DNA of 64,000 bases from Planctomycetaceae bacterium. GTDB taxonomy: Bacteria; Planctomycetota; Planctomycetia; Pirellulales; Pirellulaceae. Within the stretch, counting starts at the first letter, position 1, and every line of letters starts with the position of its first letter. The stretch covers positions 3,534,001 to 3,598,000 of the forward strand of contig JACKHM010000001.1 of the NCBI GenBank assembly GCA_020638995.1, written 5' to 3'. Of this stretch, positions 53,219-61,705 are shown piece by piece. Made by a program: the position numbers and the translations under genes. The notes under the pieces were generated by a model. The model was not told the DNA's origin, searched no databases, and was given only the letters and a program-made list of their open reading frames with translations.

Positions 53219-55357
53219 TTACTTGTAGAACTTTTCACCACCAGCTGCCATCTCGAGCAACAGTTTGGTCGGAGACATGCGATCACCAAGCGACTCGAAG
53301 GGCTTCAGCATCTCGACGATCGTTGCTGCTCCCAGCGTATCCGCCCAAAACATGAGGCCGCCCTTGAACGGAGGGAACCCGAGGCCAAAGATCAGACCCA
53401 GATCGATATCGCGCGGGTCGCGCACGATTTCATCTTCTAAAACACGAGTGGCTTCAAGGAACATCGGCAGGAACAATCGCATCGTCAGTTCATCCAGGCT
53501 GAAATCTCGTTGCTTGCGAATATGCGGCGCGATGATTTCAGCCAGCGATGCATCGACTTCAGGGCGTCCTTTTTTGTTGTCGTACGAGTAAAACCCGCGT
53601 CCGGTCTTCTTTCCGAGGCGGTTGGCTTGAACCATCGCAGGCAGTAGTGCCGACGAAATGACGCGATCCGGGAACGCTTCAAACATCGTCTGGCCGGCAT
53701 ACACGGCGGTATCGATGCCGACGAGGTCATAGAGTTCGATCGGCCCCATCGGCATGCCGAACGACTTCGAGGCGCGCTCAATCGCTTTGATCTCTGCGCC
53801 TTCGCACAACAATTCAACGGCTTCGTGCATGTATGGGAAAAGCAATCGATTTACCAGGAAGCCGGGGCCATCGTTCATGACGATCGGGAATTTCCCAACG
53901 CCTTTCGCGTATGCGACGGCCGTGGCGATCGTTTCATCGGATGTCTTCTCGCCGCGGATGACTTCAACCAATTTCATGCGTCTTACAGGATTAAAGAAAT
54001 GAATACCGCAGAATTTATCAGGTCGCTTTAAACTTGCCGCGAGTTTGGTAATCGGGATGGTCGACGTGTTGGAAGCAAGAATGGTATCGGGGCCGAGTTG
54101 CGATTCCAGCTGTGCGTAAATCGATTGTTTGACTTTCTCATTTTCGACGACGGCTTCGATCACCAAGTCGCTGGCCGCGAATTCTTGTTCGCTGGTCGTT
54201 AGATTGAGGAGCGGAGCGAGTTCCAGCATCCTTTGCGCGTTAGGGCCCTTGGTCTCGCGATCGAACGACGCCTCTTCCAGCACGTTCCGTCCGCCTTTAA
54301 CTAAGGATTCGTGAGACGCATCAGTGAGTGCGACCGCAATTCCTCGTTTGACGTTGGCAGCAGCGATGCCGCTGCCCATGATGCCCGCGCCAATAACAGT
54401 TACCGAGTTAATGGGTCGTGGTTCTACCTGTTTGCCGTCGATTCCCGTGTCTTTCTTATTGCGGTCAGTCAAAAAGAAAACATTCAACAACGCGGCATTG
54501 ACTGGCGAACCAAAGAGCTTTGCCATGCGAGCGGCTTCAAGTTCGCAGGCTGCGTCTGCATCGAGCAGCGACGATTCGAGCATCGTTTCGAGCGCAGCAT
54601 CGGGTGCGGGGTATTGCCCTTTTGTTTGTTGACGAATGACGGCAGAAGCCGTTGCGCCAAGGAAGCCCAGTTCTGTTTCCGTAATCAGGATGGGACCCGT
54701 CCACCGTTTACGGTCGTTCAAATACTCCTGATTCGTTTGTTCGGTGCGTACCAGTCGGATGGCAGCTGCCAGCAGCTGATCGTCGGGGACGACGTCGGAA
54801 GCCCAGCCCATCTTGTACGCTGTTTCAGCGGAGAGCGATTCACCGCCAGTCACCATTTCGACTGCGTTGCCCAGCCCCGCGATCCGCGGCGCGCGGACCG
54901 TACCGCCCCACCCGGGAAACAACCCGAGCTTGACCTCGGGGAAGCCAAACTCGGCTTTGCGATTGTTACTGAAGAGACGTCGATCGCACCAGCTAGCCAA
55001 CTCGGCGCCACCACCAACGCAAATGCCATTGATCGCCGCAACAGTGACGAACGGCATCTTCGCCAATCGGCCAAACAGTACCTGGCCGCGCCGACACATG
55101 GCGATGACTTGCTCACGGGCGACGCCCAGGGACTGAACGAACTCTCGCAGGTCGGCTCCCGCAATGAAGATGCCTGGCTTGGCGGAACAGAAGATCAGGC
55201 CAGACAGGTCTGTTCGTTGCTCCAACGCGTCGAGATGCCTTGCGAGTTCATCGAGCACCGAATTGGAGAGAACATTCGCGCCCTTTTTCGGGGTGTCGAA
55301 AGTCAGAACCGCAATGTCCGGTTCAGCCATCGAGAGAGAAATTGTCTCGGCAGTCAT
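53219..55357 (-). CDS. fadB: Multifunctional enoyl-CoA hydratase/3-hydroxyacyl-CoA dehydrogenase
   Basis: A 712-residue beta-oxidation enzyme of the FadB/FadJ type. Residues 1-185 form the crotonase half, with oxyanion-hole region IFIAGADLREF and both catalytic glutamates conserved (GGGAELAS and FPEVKLGLFPGWGG). From about 318 the dehydrogenase half begins with VTVIGAGIMGSGIAAANVKRG; Ser in SNTSTIPITKL, His and Glu in HFFNPVRRMKLVEVI, and Asn in GPGFLVNRLLFPY complete its active site. A C-terminal domain ends at about 700. It hydrates enoyl-CoA and oxidises the product for the thiolase encoded 15 bases downstream. It is a paralog of the shorter dehydrogenase at 40634-42025 over its second half. 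Confidence 0.95.
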   Translation of the reverse strand: MTAETISLSMAEPDIAVLTFDTPKKGANVLSNSVLDELARHLDALEQRTDLSGLIFCSAKPGIFIAGADLREFVQSLGVAREQVIAMCRRGQVLFGRLAKMPFVTVAAINGICVGGGAELASWCDRRLFSNNRKAEFGFPEVKLGLFPGWGGTVRAPRIAGLGNAVEMVTGGESLSAETAYKMGWASDVVPDDQLLAAAIRLVRTEQTNQEYLNDRKRWTGPILITETELGFLGATASAVIRQQTKGQYPAPDAALETMLESSLLDADAACELEAARMAKLFGSPVNAALLNVFFLTDRNKKDTGIDGKQVEPRPINSVTVIGAGIMGSGIAAANVKRGIAVALTDASHESLVKGGRNVLEEASFDRETKGPNAQRMLELAPLLNLTTSEQEFAASDLVIEAVVENEKVKQSIYAQLESQLGPDTILASNTSTIPITKLAASLKRPDKFCGIHFFNPVRRMKLVEVIRGEKTSDETIATAVAYAKGVGKFPIVMNDGPGFLVNRLLFPYMHEAVELLCEGAEIKAIERASKSFGMPMGPIELYDLVGIDTAVYAGQTMFEAFPDRVISSALLPAMVQANRLGKKTGRGFYSYDNKKGRPEVDASLAEIIAPHIRKQRDFSLDELTMRLFLPMFLEATRVLEDEIVRDPRDIDLGLIFGLGFPPFKGGLMFWADTLGAATIVEMLKPFESLGDRMSPTKLLLEMAAGGEKFYK

Positions 55358-55556
55358 TTGCTTGAACCCTGCAAATTGGCGAGATTAGTGATTCAACGTG
55401 ATGTCGTGATGCACGGAATGCTAGCCGCGGCGAGCAGCGTGGAAAACCCCATCACGTTATAGTTAATCGGTACAGCGTACCAGTTGCACGACTTCTGTCT
55501 CTGTTCGAGCGAACGAATTCTTGGGTGAAACACAAATTCAATATAAGGGTTCAACG

Positions 55557-55970
55557 ATGAACGAATTGCCAAGTTCAATGCGTCGCAGATGGTTGTCCGT
55601 GCTCGTTGTCGCGATGTTCGCGGTTCTCCTGGCTGCAAATCGTTCGATGATAGCTGCCGAAGCAGAAGTAGTCCGCCTGGTTATCGACTACCACGATGGC
55701 GTGGAGAAACACTTTAACGCGATCGCCTGGAAGTCAGGAATGACGGTTATGGATGCCATGCAGGCGGCCAAGAAGCATCCACGGGGGATTAGCTTTGAAC
55801 ACAAGGGAAAAGGGGCAACGGTGCTGCTGACGAAGATTGACGATGTCGAGAACGAAGGCCGTGGCCGTAACTGGCTCTACAGGGTGAATGGCGATCCAGG
55901 GGACCGAAGTATTGGGATCTATGAGCTCAAGCCGGGTGACGCCGTCTTGTGGAGATTCGACAACTACTAG
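55557..55970 (+). CDS. Secreted DUF4430 (transcobalamin-like) domain protein
   Basis: A 137-residue exported protein with signal peptide (RWLSVLVVAMFAVLLAANRSMIAAE) and one DUF4430 domain. The domain shows the usual VRLVIDYHDGVEKHF strand, WKSGMTVMDAMQAA, and the ending NWLYRVNGDPGDRS and YELKPGDAVLWRF. DUF4430 resembles the C-terminal domain of transcobalamin and intrinsic factor. AAGGG eight bases before ATG 55557 supports the start. The next gene encodes a small membrane protein starting 61 bases later, so the pair may bind and import a corrinoid or other small ligand; this is a guess from domain type and position. No cobalamin riboswitch box was visible upstream. Confidence 0.85.
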   Translation: MNELPSSMRRRWLSVLVVAMFAVLLAANRSMIAAEAEVVRLVIDYHDGVEKHFNAIAWKSGMTVMDAMQAAKKHPRGISFEHKGKGATVLLTKIDDVENEGRGRNWLYRVNGDPGDRSIGIYELKPGDAVLWRFDNY

Positions 55971-56031
55971 TAGAATCGTGGGCCTTCCGGCCATTTCTGA
56001 AGAAGTTGAATTGAATTTGGAGTTTAGCGCG

Positions 56032-56607
56032 ATGAATCGGCGAGACAAGATAGAACTAGTTGTCTTTGGTGGCTTGGTATCCGCCGGTTCGTTGGCGAGA
56101 GTCTTGCTGAGTGATTTGCCGAACTTTGCCCCAGTCGCCGCAATAGCATTGTTTGCCGGTTACTTCTTTCGCTCGCGGACGGTCGCGTTGTTCGTGCCGC
56201 TTGCAGTCATGGGAGTCAGCGATTTCTTCATTGGTTCCTACGATTGGCACATGATGTTAATCGTCTATGGCGCTTTGATGTTACCGGTCTTCGCTCGAAG
56301 CCAACTGCGTCGTTGGTTCTCGCAAGAGAGCCAGTCGCCATTGACCGCATCGGCAGCGATTGCGACAAGCAGCCTTGGTGCCTCGCTTGCATTTTTCGCG
56401 ATCAGCAACTTTGGTGCTTGGATGTTTTATGGCACCTATGAACACACGGTCGCTGGGCTGATTCACTGCTACGTGCAGGCGATCCCGTTTTTCCGCTACA
56501 CGCTGGCGGGCGACCTTTTCTTTGCCGTAGCACTATTCGGCAGCTACGGCTTTGCGACGAGTTTGGCCCTCGCTTCGAAGCCATCGCCACAAGCGATCAG
56601 CCGGTAG
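56032..56607 (+). CDS. Small polytopic membrane protein, putative transporter S component-like
   Basis: A 191-residue protein with about five hydrophobic segments (for example APVAAIALFAGYFF, ALFVPLAVMGVSDFF, LIVYGALMLPVFA, ASLAFFAISNFGAWMF, DLFFAVALFGSYGF). It resembles DUF6580 putative transport proteins, which look like ECF-type substrate-binding (S) components. GGAG lies about 11 bases before ATG 56032; the frame is open to 55888 inside the previous gene, but that part has no membrane segment. Together with the DUF4430 gene it may form a vitamin or cofactor uptake pair. No ATPase gene lies nearby, so any energy-coupling partner would be elsewhere. Confidence 0.7.
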   Translation: MNRRDKIELVVFGGLVSAGSLARVLLSDLPNFAPVAAIALFAGYFFRSRTVALFVPLAVMGVSDFFIGSYDWHMMLIVYGALMLPVFARSQLRRWFSQESQSPLTASAAIATSSLGASLAFFAISNFGAWMFYGTYEHTVAGLIHCYVQAIPFFRYTLAGDLFFAVALFGSYGFATSLALASKPSPQAISR

Positions 56608-56663
56608 CATGTTACGAGCCCCGGCGGAATCGCTCTTGTCGGGTCCGCGTTTCGACTGAATTC

Positions 56664-58298
56664 TTAGAGTCCCGGCGGCAACTCGGTGGGCGCTGTTTCG
56701 GCTCCAGGTGGGAGTGCCGCGTCAGCAGGTGCGGTCACCGCGCCTTCGGGCGGCGCAGCAGCCGGAGGTTCCGCACCCGGAGGCAACTCCGTCACCGGTG
56801 CTACGTCAATGACCGCAGCTGCGGGTGCGAGAAACGCTAGTCCGCGAACGCCCTTTTGGATCTGTTCCGTGAGACCTTCGAGGTTCGGCTTCTCCGCTGG
56901 TGGGTCTGTAAGTGATAGAGCAAGATCAACCGCTTGTGCAATTTGAGCGATAGATTTTTCGTGTTGGCCGGCCTTGCCAGCGAGCATCATCCCGCCGAGA
57001 CCTTTTTTGACGCAAGTCAACTGATACTTCAGGCGACGTTGTGACCAAACGACGCGTGGATCAGTCGGAATCGCAGGCGTAAGTCCGCCGCCCGTGCCCC
57101 CGTACATGCCTTGGCCGTACATTGCTCCCATATCCATTTCCGGACTGTACCCCTCGTCACCGCCTCCTGCGTACATCTCGTCCCCACCGTACATTTCTTC
57201 CCCTGCACCACCGGATCCGCCCGACATCCCACCAAATTGACCAGTCGCGGCAGGGTGCGGCTTCTTAATCAACTCCCGCAACCTTTCCATTTCCTCCGCT
57301 TGCGCGACGAGCGCCGCGATTCGATCGAGTTCGTCTTTGCAGGCCTTGACCGCGATCAGGCCGAGATTCTTTGAGACCTCTCCGGCGTTGATCTTGTTGT
57401 TGCTCGGCGTCCACTGTGCAAGGGCCTCGGCGGCAGTGCAACGCAAGGAAATGGGCGCACTATCATTAGCGACAATTGTTTCAAGCGCGGTGTTCGCCGC
57501 TGGGTAGGCCCCCACCATCCCGAGAGCTGCCAAAATATCAATCGCGCGACGCTGCATCCAGGTATGGCCATCGCTACTGCGTCCCGCAGGCGGGTCGTTG
57601 TTAAGCAATGCGATCATTTCATCAACGACAATCTTTTTTTGCGGTCCAGGAATTCGCCGATTTTCCGGTCTCGCGAGGTTTAGCTTTGCGTGGCGATCGA
57701 TCCCAACCAGCGCCGCGATCCGTACGGCGTCGATTTGATCGGGACTCTTGTACTCCGCAATCATGGCATCGAGAGCTGCCGGAAGCGGATCTGGATACGC
57801 GGTCGCACGTCCATCCGCGCCCCTCGCCCCACGTTCAACGGCGTTCAATTCTCCTAACAACAGCATTGCGTTGTAACGAACAACAGGATGCAGCTGAAAT
57901 CGGCTCTGAGTGAAGGATCGCATCTGTTGATATGCGAGATTCACAACGTGCTGAAAGGCCTGTACATTCCGAGCACCGCGAAGGTCCTTCAGAATCTCGT
58001 TTCGCAGCTCCGGTAGCTTGCCCCAGTTGTCTTTCGTTGTGAACTCGCGGAACAAGATGTCTTTATAGTACGCGTCGAGGACTCGCTTGCCGACATCATC
58101 GAAAGGTTGCGTACCACGCATGATACGCCCCACTTGCTGCTGTCCAGCCTTCTTGTTGTCGAGTAGTTTGGGATCTGGCGGATACTGCTTATAGGCTGCT
58201 GGCGCGGCTGCCTGTCCGGACGCGACGGTCACGATCATCGCGTTCGCGACAAATAAAATCATGAGTGAGGCAACAACTGGTATGTACCGCTTCGACAT
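56664..58298 (-). CDS. Secreted protein with HEAT-like helical part and Gly/Tyr/Met-rich linker
   Basis: The 544-residue product begins with a signal peptide (VASLMILFVANAMIVTVASG). Residues about 60-330 are mostly helical with repeat-like pieces (VVRYNAMLLLGELNA, MQRRAIDILAALGMVGAYPAA, SLRCTAAEALAQW) that fit HEAT/ARM-type repeats. Residues about 360-420 form a low-complexity linker rich in Gly, Met, Tyr and Glu (EEMYGGDEMYAGGGDEG). A short helical domain follows, then an Ala/Pro tail. No enzyme motif is visible. It may be a scaffold in the periplasm or cell wall. Two hairpins lie in its leader at 58318-58360. It is convergent with the small membrane-protein gene. Confidence 0.65.
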   Translation of the reverse strand: MSKRYIPVVASLMILFVANAMIVTVASGQAAAPAAYKQYPPDPKLLDNKKAGQQQVGRIMRGTQPFDDVGKRVLDAYYKDILFREFTTKDNWGKLPELRNEILKDLRGARNVQAFQHVVNLAYQQMRSFTQSRFQLHPVVRYNAMLLLGELNAVERGARGADGRATAYPDPLPAALDAMIAEYKSPDQIDAVRIAALVGIDRHAKLNLARPENRRIPGPQKKIVVDEMIALLNNDPPAGRSSDGHTWMQRRAIDILAALGMVGAYPAANTALETIVANDSAPISLRCTAAEALAQWTPSNNKINAGEVSKNLGLIAVKACKDELDRIAALVAQAEEMERLRELIKKPHPAATGQFGGMSGGSGGAGEEMYGGDEMYAGGGDEGYSPEMDMGAMYGQGMYGGTGGGLTPAIPTDPRVVWSQRRLKYQLTCVKKGLGGMMLAGKAGQHEKSIAQIAQAVDLALSLTDPPAEKPNLEGLTEQIQKGVRGLAFLAPAAAVIDVAPVTELPPGAEPPAAAPPEGAVTAPADAALPPGAETAPTELPPGL

Positions 58299-58317
58299 GG
58301 CAAGTCTCTCCGATTCG

Positions 58318-58360
58318 AACCCGCAAACAGCGGGTTTCGATCACAATGGTTGCGATCGAA
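58318..58360 (-). promoter_or_regulatory. Two tandem hairpins in the leader of the HEAT-like protein gene
   Basis: AACCCGC (58318-58324) pairs with GCGGGTT (58330-58336) around AAACA, and TTCGATC (58336-58342) pairs with GATCGAA (58354-58360) around 11 bases. They lie 20-62 bases before the minus-strand start codon and may control mRNA stability or translation. They share one base, so both may not be fully formed at once. Confidence 0.4.
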
Positions 58361-58756
58361 TGTAATGGCCCCAACGGCACTGACCCGTGACCTACTACAC
58401 TCCAACCGCCAAGCGAGAACCGCTTGACGAATTCAATAGCTCCTCGTACCTCCGCCGCTTCGGAAGCGACGCTTATCTACAAGATTACTCGTCGTACAGG
58501 TCGCCTGTCAACTTTGTCCCCGAACGCAGCTGATTCCGAAAAGTGCCCCAAATCCGGGACTCTAAGGTACCTGCGGGGTGTCAAATGAGGCTTGACCTCG
58601 TTAATTCGTTCCTCGGAAGGGCTGCAACACCTCCAGGTCGGAGCTGCGACAAGTTGCCAGCCCGCAATCTTGACCCCTCTTAACAGTCCTTACAGAACTT
58701 GTAGTCCGATTCTTCGCGAAGACCGGTAAAATCGGAAAAAAACTTTCCGTCGGCAC

Positions 58757-58771
58757 GATCGGTAACCGATC
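58757..58771. promoter_or_regulatory. Perfect palindrome, possible operator
   Basis: GATCGGT-A-ACCGATC is a 15-base perfect palindrome in the upstream region of the BON gene, about 300 bases before its start. Such sites often bind dimeric regulators, but no regulator gene is adjacent. Confidence 0.3.
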
Positions 58772-59073
58772 ATCTACTACTAGGCACATTGAGCCTGAGA
58801 TCAAGGGTTGCGCAGGGGGAACCACTCGTAACCGCGGGTTGCACTTGTCGGGACGCCAACATTTGCCGCTTGCACTCCCTCCGTCGATTCCTGCTCAGGT
58901 CGAAGTTGCTCCGTTCATGCGAGTAAAACCGCATCGAACATTGGTTTAGAGAATTTCCCGCATTGCAGGAGCCCGGCTGAAGTAGATACGTCTCACCCAG
59001 TTTGGACGTGCCAGCTTTCGCAGGACCGCAGAACGCAAGCGCACACACTAAATGACCTCAGGAGGGGGGAACC

Positions 59074-60732
59074 ATGCGACGTTTCTTTGTGACTTTGGCG
59101 CTGATCGCCATCGCACTCGCGCCATTCGGTGCTCGTGCTAACGATCGCCAAATCGCGGAGCAAATCGTACGAAGCCTCAAACAGCGTAAAGCCGCTGGCG
59201 AGCTGCAAGGCTTCAATATTGATCTGCAAGTCGATAAGGGAGCCGTTTGGCTCAAAGGCTATGTTTCCGAACCTGAGCAAGAGCAAATCGCACTAGATAT
59301 CGCGAGGCGCGTCGAAGGTGTGGAAAAGGTATACAACCAGATCGAACTACGCTCGCCGGAATCTGCCGAGGCGGAAGCGACCACGAATTCGAGTCGTCGC
59401 AAAGTACACGAAGCCCAAACGCTTGCGACTGCGCCGACGGAGTCAACAGAATCGCAGCAGACCACGATGCAATTGGCTTCGGCTGAACAAGAGGTTGGTG
59501 ACTCGCAAGACGAGTCGCGCCGTATTGCCCAAGCTCTGGTAACCAAGTTGCGACAAGAACAGAAAGCCGGAAACCTTGAGCGATTTGGCATCGATGTTCA
59601 AGTGGACAACGGCGTTCTATGGCTGAAGGGGCGATTGGCCTCCGAAGATCAGCATGACAAAGTTCTGGATATCGCTCGCCGCATTCCGGGCGTGAAGCAA
59701 GTCGTCAACGAATTGTCGATTGAGGCGGCTGCCCCAGAACCGAATGTCGCGAGGGATGTCGCGCAACCGGTTGTGACCGAGCTTCAGTTGGCACCTGCAA
59801 CTTCACGGCGACCAATCGACGTCGAGCCGATTGCTGCCGTCGAACCCCCGGTAGCCGAGAAGCCCGTAGCCGAGAAGCCCATAGCGTCTGAATCTGATTC
59901 GCAGGCGATCACCGACGAAGTTCTTGCTCGCCTGGCAACCCAGAAAGAGTTGGGTGCGCTTCGCGATTTCGGCATCGACGTCCAGGTGGACAAAGGTGTT
60001 GTGTGGATGTCTGGCTACGTTGGCGACGAGGAGCAGCGAACCTTGGCTCTCAACATGGCTCGATACGTGAGCGGCGTCAAGCAGGTCGTCAACGACCTGA
60101 GCATTACGACGCCTGTTGCGGAAACGACCGCCCAATTCGTCGCTCATCCGATACATGCGGACACTTCGGTTCCGGTGGAGCCCCAGGGGCTTCAACCTCT
60201 ACGGCCATCACTTGCAACGCCAGCTGTTCCTGCACAACAAGCTCAAGCCGCTACGGCCTTGCCCAACGGGTTGTCCTATCTTCCCACCAGTCAAAACAGT
60301 CAGGTTGCGGGATGGGCTTTGGTAAATGTTGCTGGCGATCAGCCACAGCAGCAATCGCAGGCACAATACGCTCAAATGCAGCCGGCATATCAGCCGGTGA
60401 ATCACCAGATGCCGATGGCCTTTGCCCCGGCTCGACCCGTCAACTATACGCAAATGCAAGCTGGCGGACAGCCGGTTCCGATGATGGGCGGCCACGGTGT
60501 GGGAGTTGCACCTGCTCGTTACGACCACCCTCAGCTACCGGGCTACGCTTGGCCAAGCTATGCCGCTCATCCAAACTATGGTGCGGTGAGCTACCCTCAG
60601 CAGTATTCCGCTCAAGCTTGGCCGTACATCGGCCCGTTCTATCCGTATCCGCAAGTCCCGCTGGGATGGCGGAAGGTCACCCTTGAATGGGACGACGGAT
60701 GGTGGCAACTCGATTTCAAAGATCGCCACTAA
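59074..60732 (+). CDS. Secreted protein with three BON domains and Pro/Gln-rich tail
   Basis: A 552-residue exported protein; the signal peptide is RRFFVTLALIAIALAPFGARA. Three BON domains follow at about 24-100, 148-215 and 277-350, each with the pattern RLxxxxxxGxLxxFxIDxQVDxGxVWLxGxVxxxEQ and ending in VKQVVNxLSI or a variant. BON domains bind phospholipid membranes or other ligands, as in OsmY. The rest is Ala/Pro/Glu-rich linker and a Gln/Pro/Tyr-rich tail (QPQQQSQAQYAQMQPAYQP) ending in a short Trp-rich piece (LEWDDGWWQLDF). AGGAGGGGGG before ATG 59074 is a very strong ribosome site, suggesting high expression. A good terminator follows at 60760-60796. Confidence 0.88.
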   Translation: MRRFFVTLALIAIALAPFGARANDRQIAEQIVRSLKQRKAAGELQGFNIDLQVDKGAVWLKGYVSEPEQEQIALDIARRVEGVEKVYNQIELRSPESAEAEATTNSSRRKVHEAQTLATAPTESTESQQTTMQLASAEQEVGDSQDESRRIAQALVTKLRQEQKAGNLERFGIDVQVDNGVLWLKGRLASEDQHDKVLDIARRIPGVKQVVNELSIEAAAPEPNVARDVAQPVVTELQLAPATSRRPIDVEPIAAVEPPVAEKPVAEKPIASESDSQAITDEVLARLATQKELGALRDFGIDVQVDKGVVWMSGYVGDEEQRTLALNMARYVSGVKQVVNDLSITTPVAETTAQFVAHPIHADTSVPVEPQGLQPLRPSLATPAVPAQQAQAATALPNGLSYLPTSQNSQVAGWALVNVAGDQPQQQSQAQYAQMQPAYQPVNHQMPMAFAPARPVNYTQMQAGGQPVPMMGGHGVGVAPARYDHPQLPGYAWPSYAAHPNYGAVSYPQQYSAQAWPYIGPFYPYPQVPLGWRKVTLEWDDGWWQLDFKDRH

Positions 60733-60759
60733 GCGAAGTCCAAAGTGCATAAAGAATCG

Positions 60760-60796
60760 AACGCCCCTCCAGGTTGCAAAATCTGGCAGGGGCGTT
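60760..60796. terminator. Strong bidirectional Rho-independent terminator
   Basis: AACGCCCCT (60760-60768) pairs with AGGGGCGTT (60788-60796), and CCAG/CTGG extend the stem inside with one bulge. T-rich bases follow on both strands (GTTGTTAGCTTCTT on plus; a TTCTTTAT run on minus). It lies between the convergent BON gene and yraN. Confidence 0.85.
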
Positions 60797-60825
60797 GTTA
60801 GCTTCTTGACGGAAGTCAGAAGAAT

Positions 60826-61254
60826 TCAGCTGAACATCTGACCGCGACCAACGGCCTCGAATGCGTTTTTGAAGTGTTCGATGGTTGGTCTCTGCTGATC
60901 AGTGGGCCACGTGATAGCCACAACGTCAAAGCGAGCGTTATATTCAAGCAGATCGTGACGTCGAAGATAGCTCAACGCAACGCGAGTCAGGCGGCGTTGT
61001 TTTTCCGCGTCCACCGCTTCAGCAGGATGGCCTCGGTCGTGCGACGTTCGTGTCTTGACTTCGATGAACACGACCGTTTTGCCATCTACGGCGACAAGAT
61101 CAATCTCACCAATTCGATCGCGTTCGCCCTGGGCGACGATGATGTACCCTTGGCGTTTGAGGAACCGAGCGGCAGCCCGCTCGCCACGTAAGCCGAGCGG
61201 CACGGGAGCCGCCCAGCTTTGCATGACTTTGCGAATCTTTTGAAGCCACGACAT
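60826..61254 (-). CDS. yraN: YraN family (UPF0102) endonuclease-like protein
   Basis: A 142-residue protein of the YraN family, which has a restriction-endonuclease-like fold. The core is visible as GERAAARFLKRQGY, RIGEIDLVAVDG, VVFIEVKTRTS (E-x-K) and the ending RFDVVAIT. GGAG five bases before ATG 61254 fixes the start; an upstream in-frame start at 61272 is weaker. It is the last gene of the ffh-rpsP-trmD-rplS operon, 32 bases after rplS, a common position for this family. The cellular role is not well known; DNA or Holliday-junction processing has been suggested for relatives. Confidence 0.93.
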   Translation of the reverse strand: MSWLQKIRKVMQSWAAPVPLGLRGERAAARFLKRQGYIIVAQGERDRIGEIDLVAVDGKTVVFIEVKTRTSHDRGHPAEAVDAEKQRRLTRVALSYLRRHDLLEYNARFDVVAITWPTDQQRPTIEHFKNAFEAVGRGQMFS

Positions 61255-61286
61255 CTCGGCTCCAGAACACACAACTCGACTTCGAA

Positions 61287-61637
61287 CTAGCGTCGGCGTT
61301 CCTTCAACCGAACGGCCTTACCGACCCGATCACGCAAGAAGTACAGTTTCGCGCGACGGACGACACTCGAACGCTTCACTTCCACTTTGGCGATGCGTGG
61401 CGAATGAACGGGAAACTTGCGTTCCACACCCTCACCAGCCACAATGCGACGAACGGTGAACATTTCACGAGCCCCACCGCCGCTGCGCGCGATCACCGTC
61501 CCGCTGAAGATCTGAATCCGCTCTTTGTTGCCTTCCAAAATCTTTGTGTGAACATCGACGGTATCGCCAATTTGAAACTCCAGCGGTTCTTCGCGGAGGC
61601 TTGATTGCTCCACGAGGTTCATTATTTCCTGACTCAT
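61287..61637 (-). CDS. rplS: 50S ribosomal protein L19
   Basis: A 116-residue ribosomal protein that sits at the 30S/50S interface. The family's core is clear: FQIGDTVDVHTKILEGNKER, IQIFSGTVIARSG, FTVRRIVAGEGVERKFPVHSP and VVRRAKLYFLRDRVGKAVRLKE. The length matches the usual 113-120 residues. It lies between trmD (68-base gap) and yraN in the normal bacterial order. Confidence 0.98.
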   Translation of the reverse strand: MSQEIMNLVEQSSLREEPLEFQIGDTVDVHTKILEGNKERIQIFSGTVIARSGGGAREMFTVRRIVAGEGVERKFPVHSPRIAKVEVKRSSVVRRAKLYFLRDRVGKAVRLKERRR

Positions 61638-61705
61638 GATTTTGACCCTTTCGTTACACTCGATTGTCTGTCTTCAGTAGTTCTAATTCGATCAGCAGCG
61701 AAAGT

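Larger units (their letters stand above)
58299..59073. other. Long divergent intergenic region
   Basis: These 775 bases separate two genes that read away from each other, so two promoters are expected. I see no convincing gene; the minus-strand open frames near its right end are short and featureless. It does contain two leader hairpins (58318-58360), a perfect 7-1-7 palindrome (58757-58771), an A-rich patch around 58736-58743, and the ribosome site AGGAGG of the BON gene. Confidence 0.5.

Noticed and set aside
54311..55462. Plus-strand 383-codon open frame opposite fadB
   Set aside because: Antisense to well-conserved enzyme motifs; GC-rich codon structure explains the long frame.
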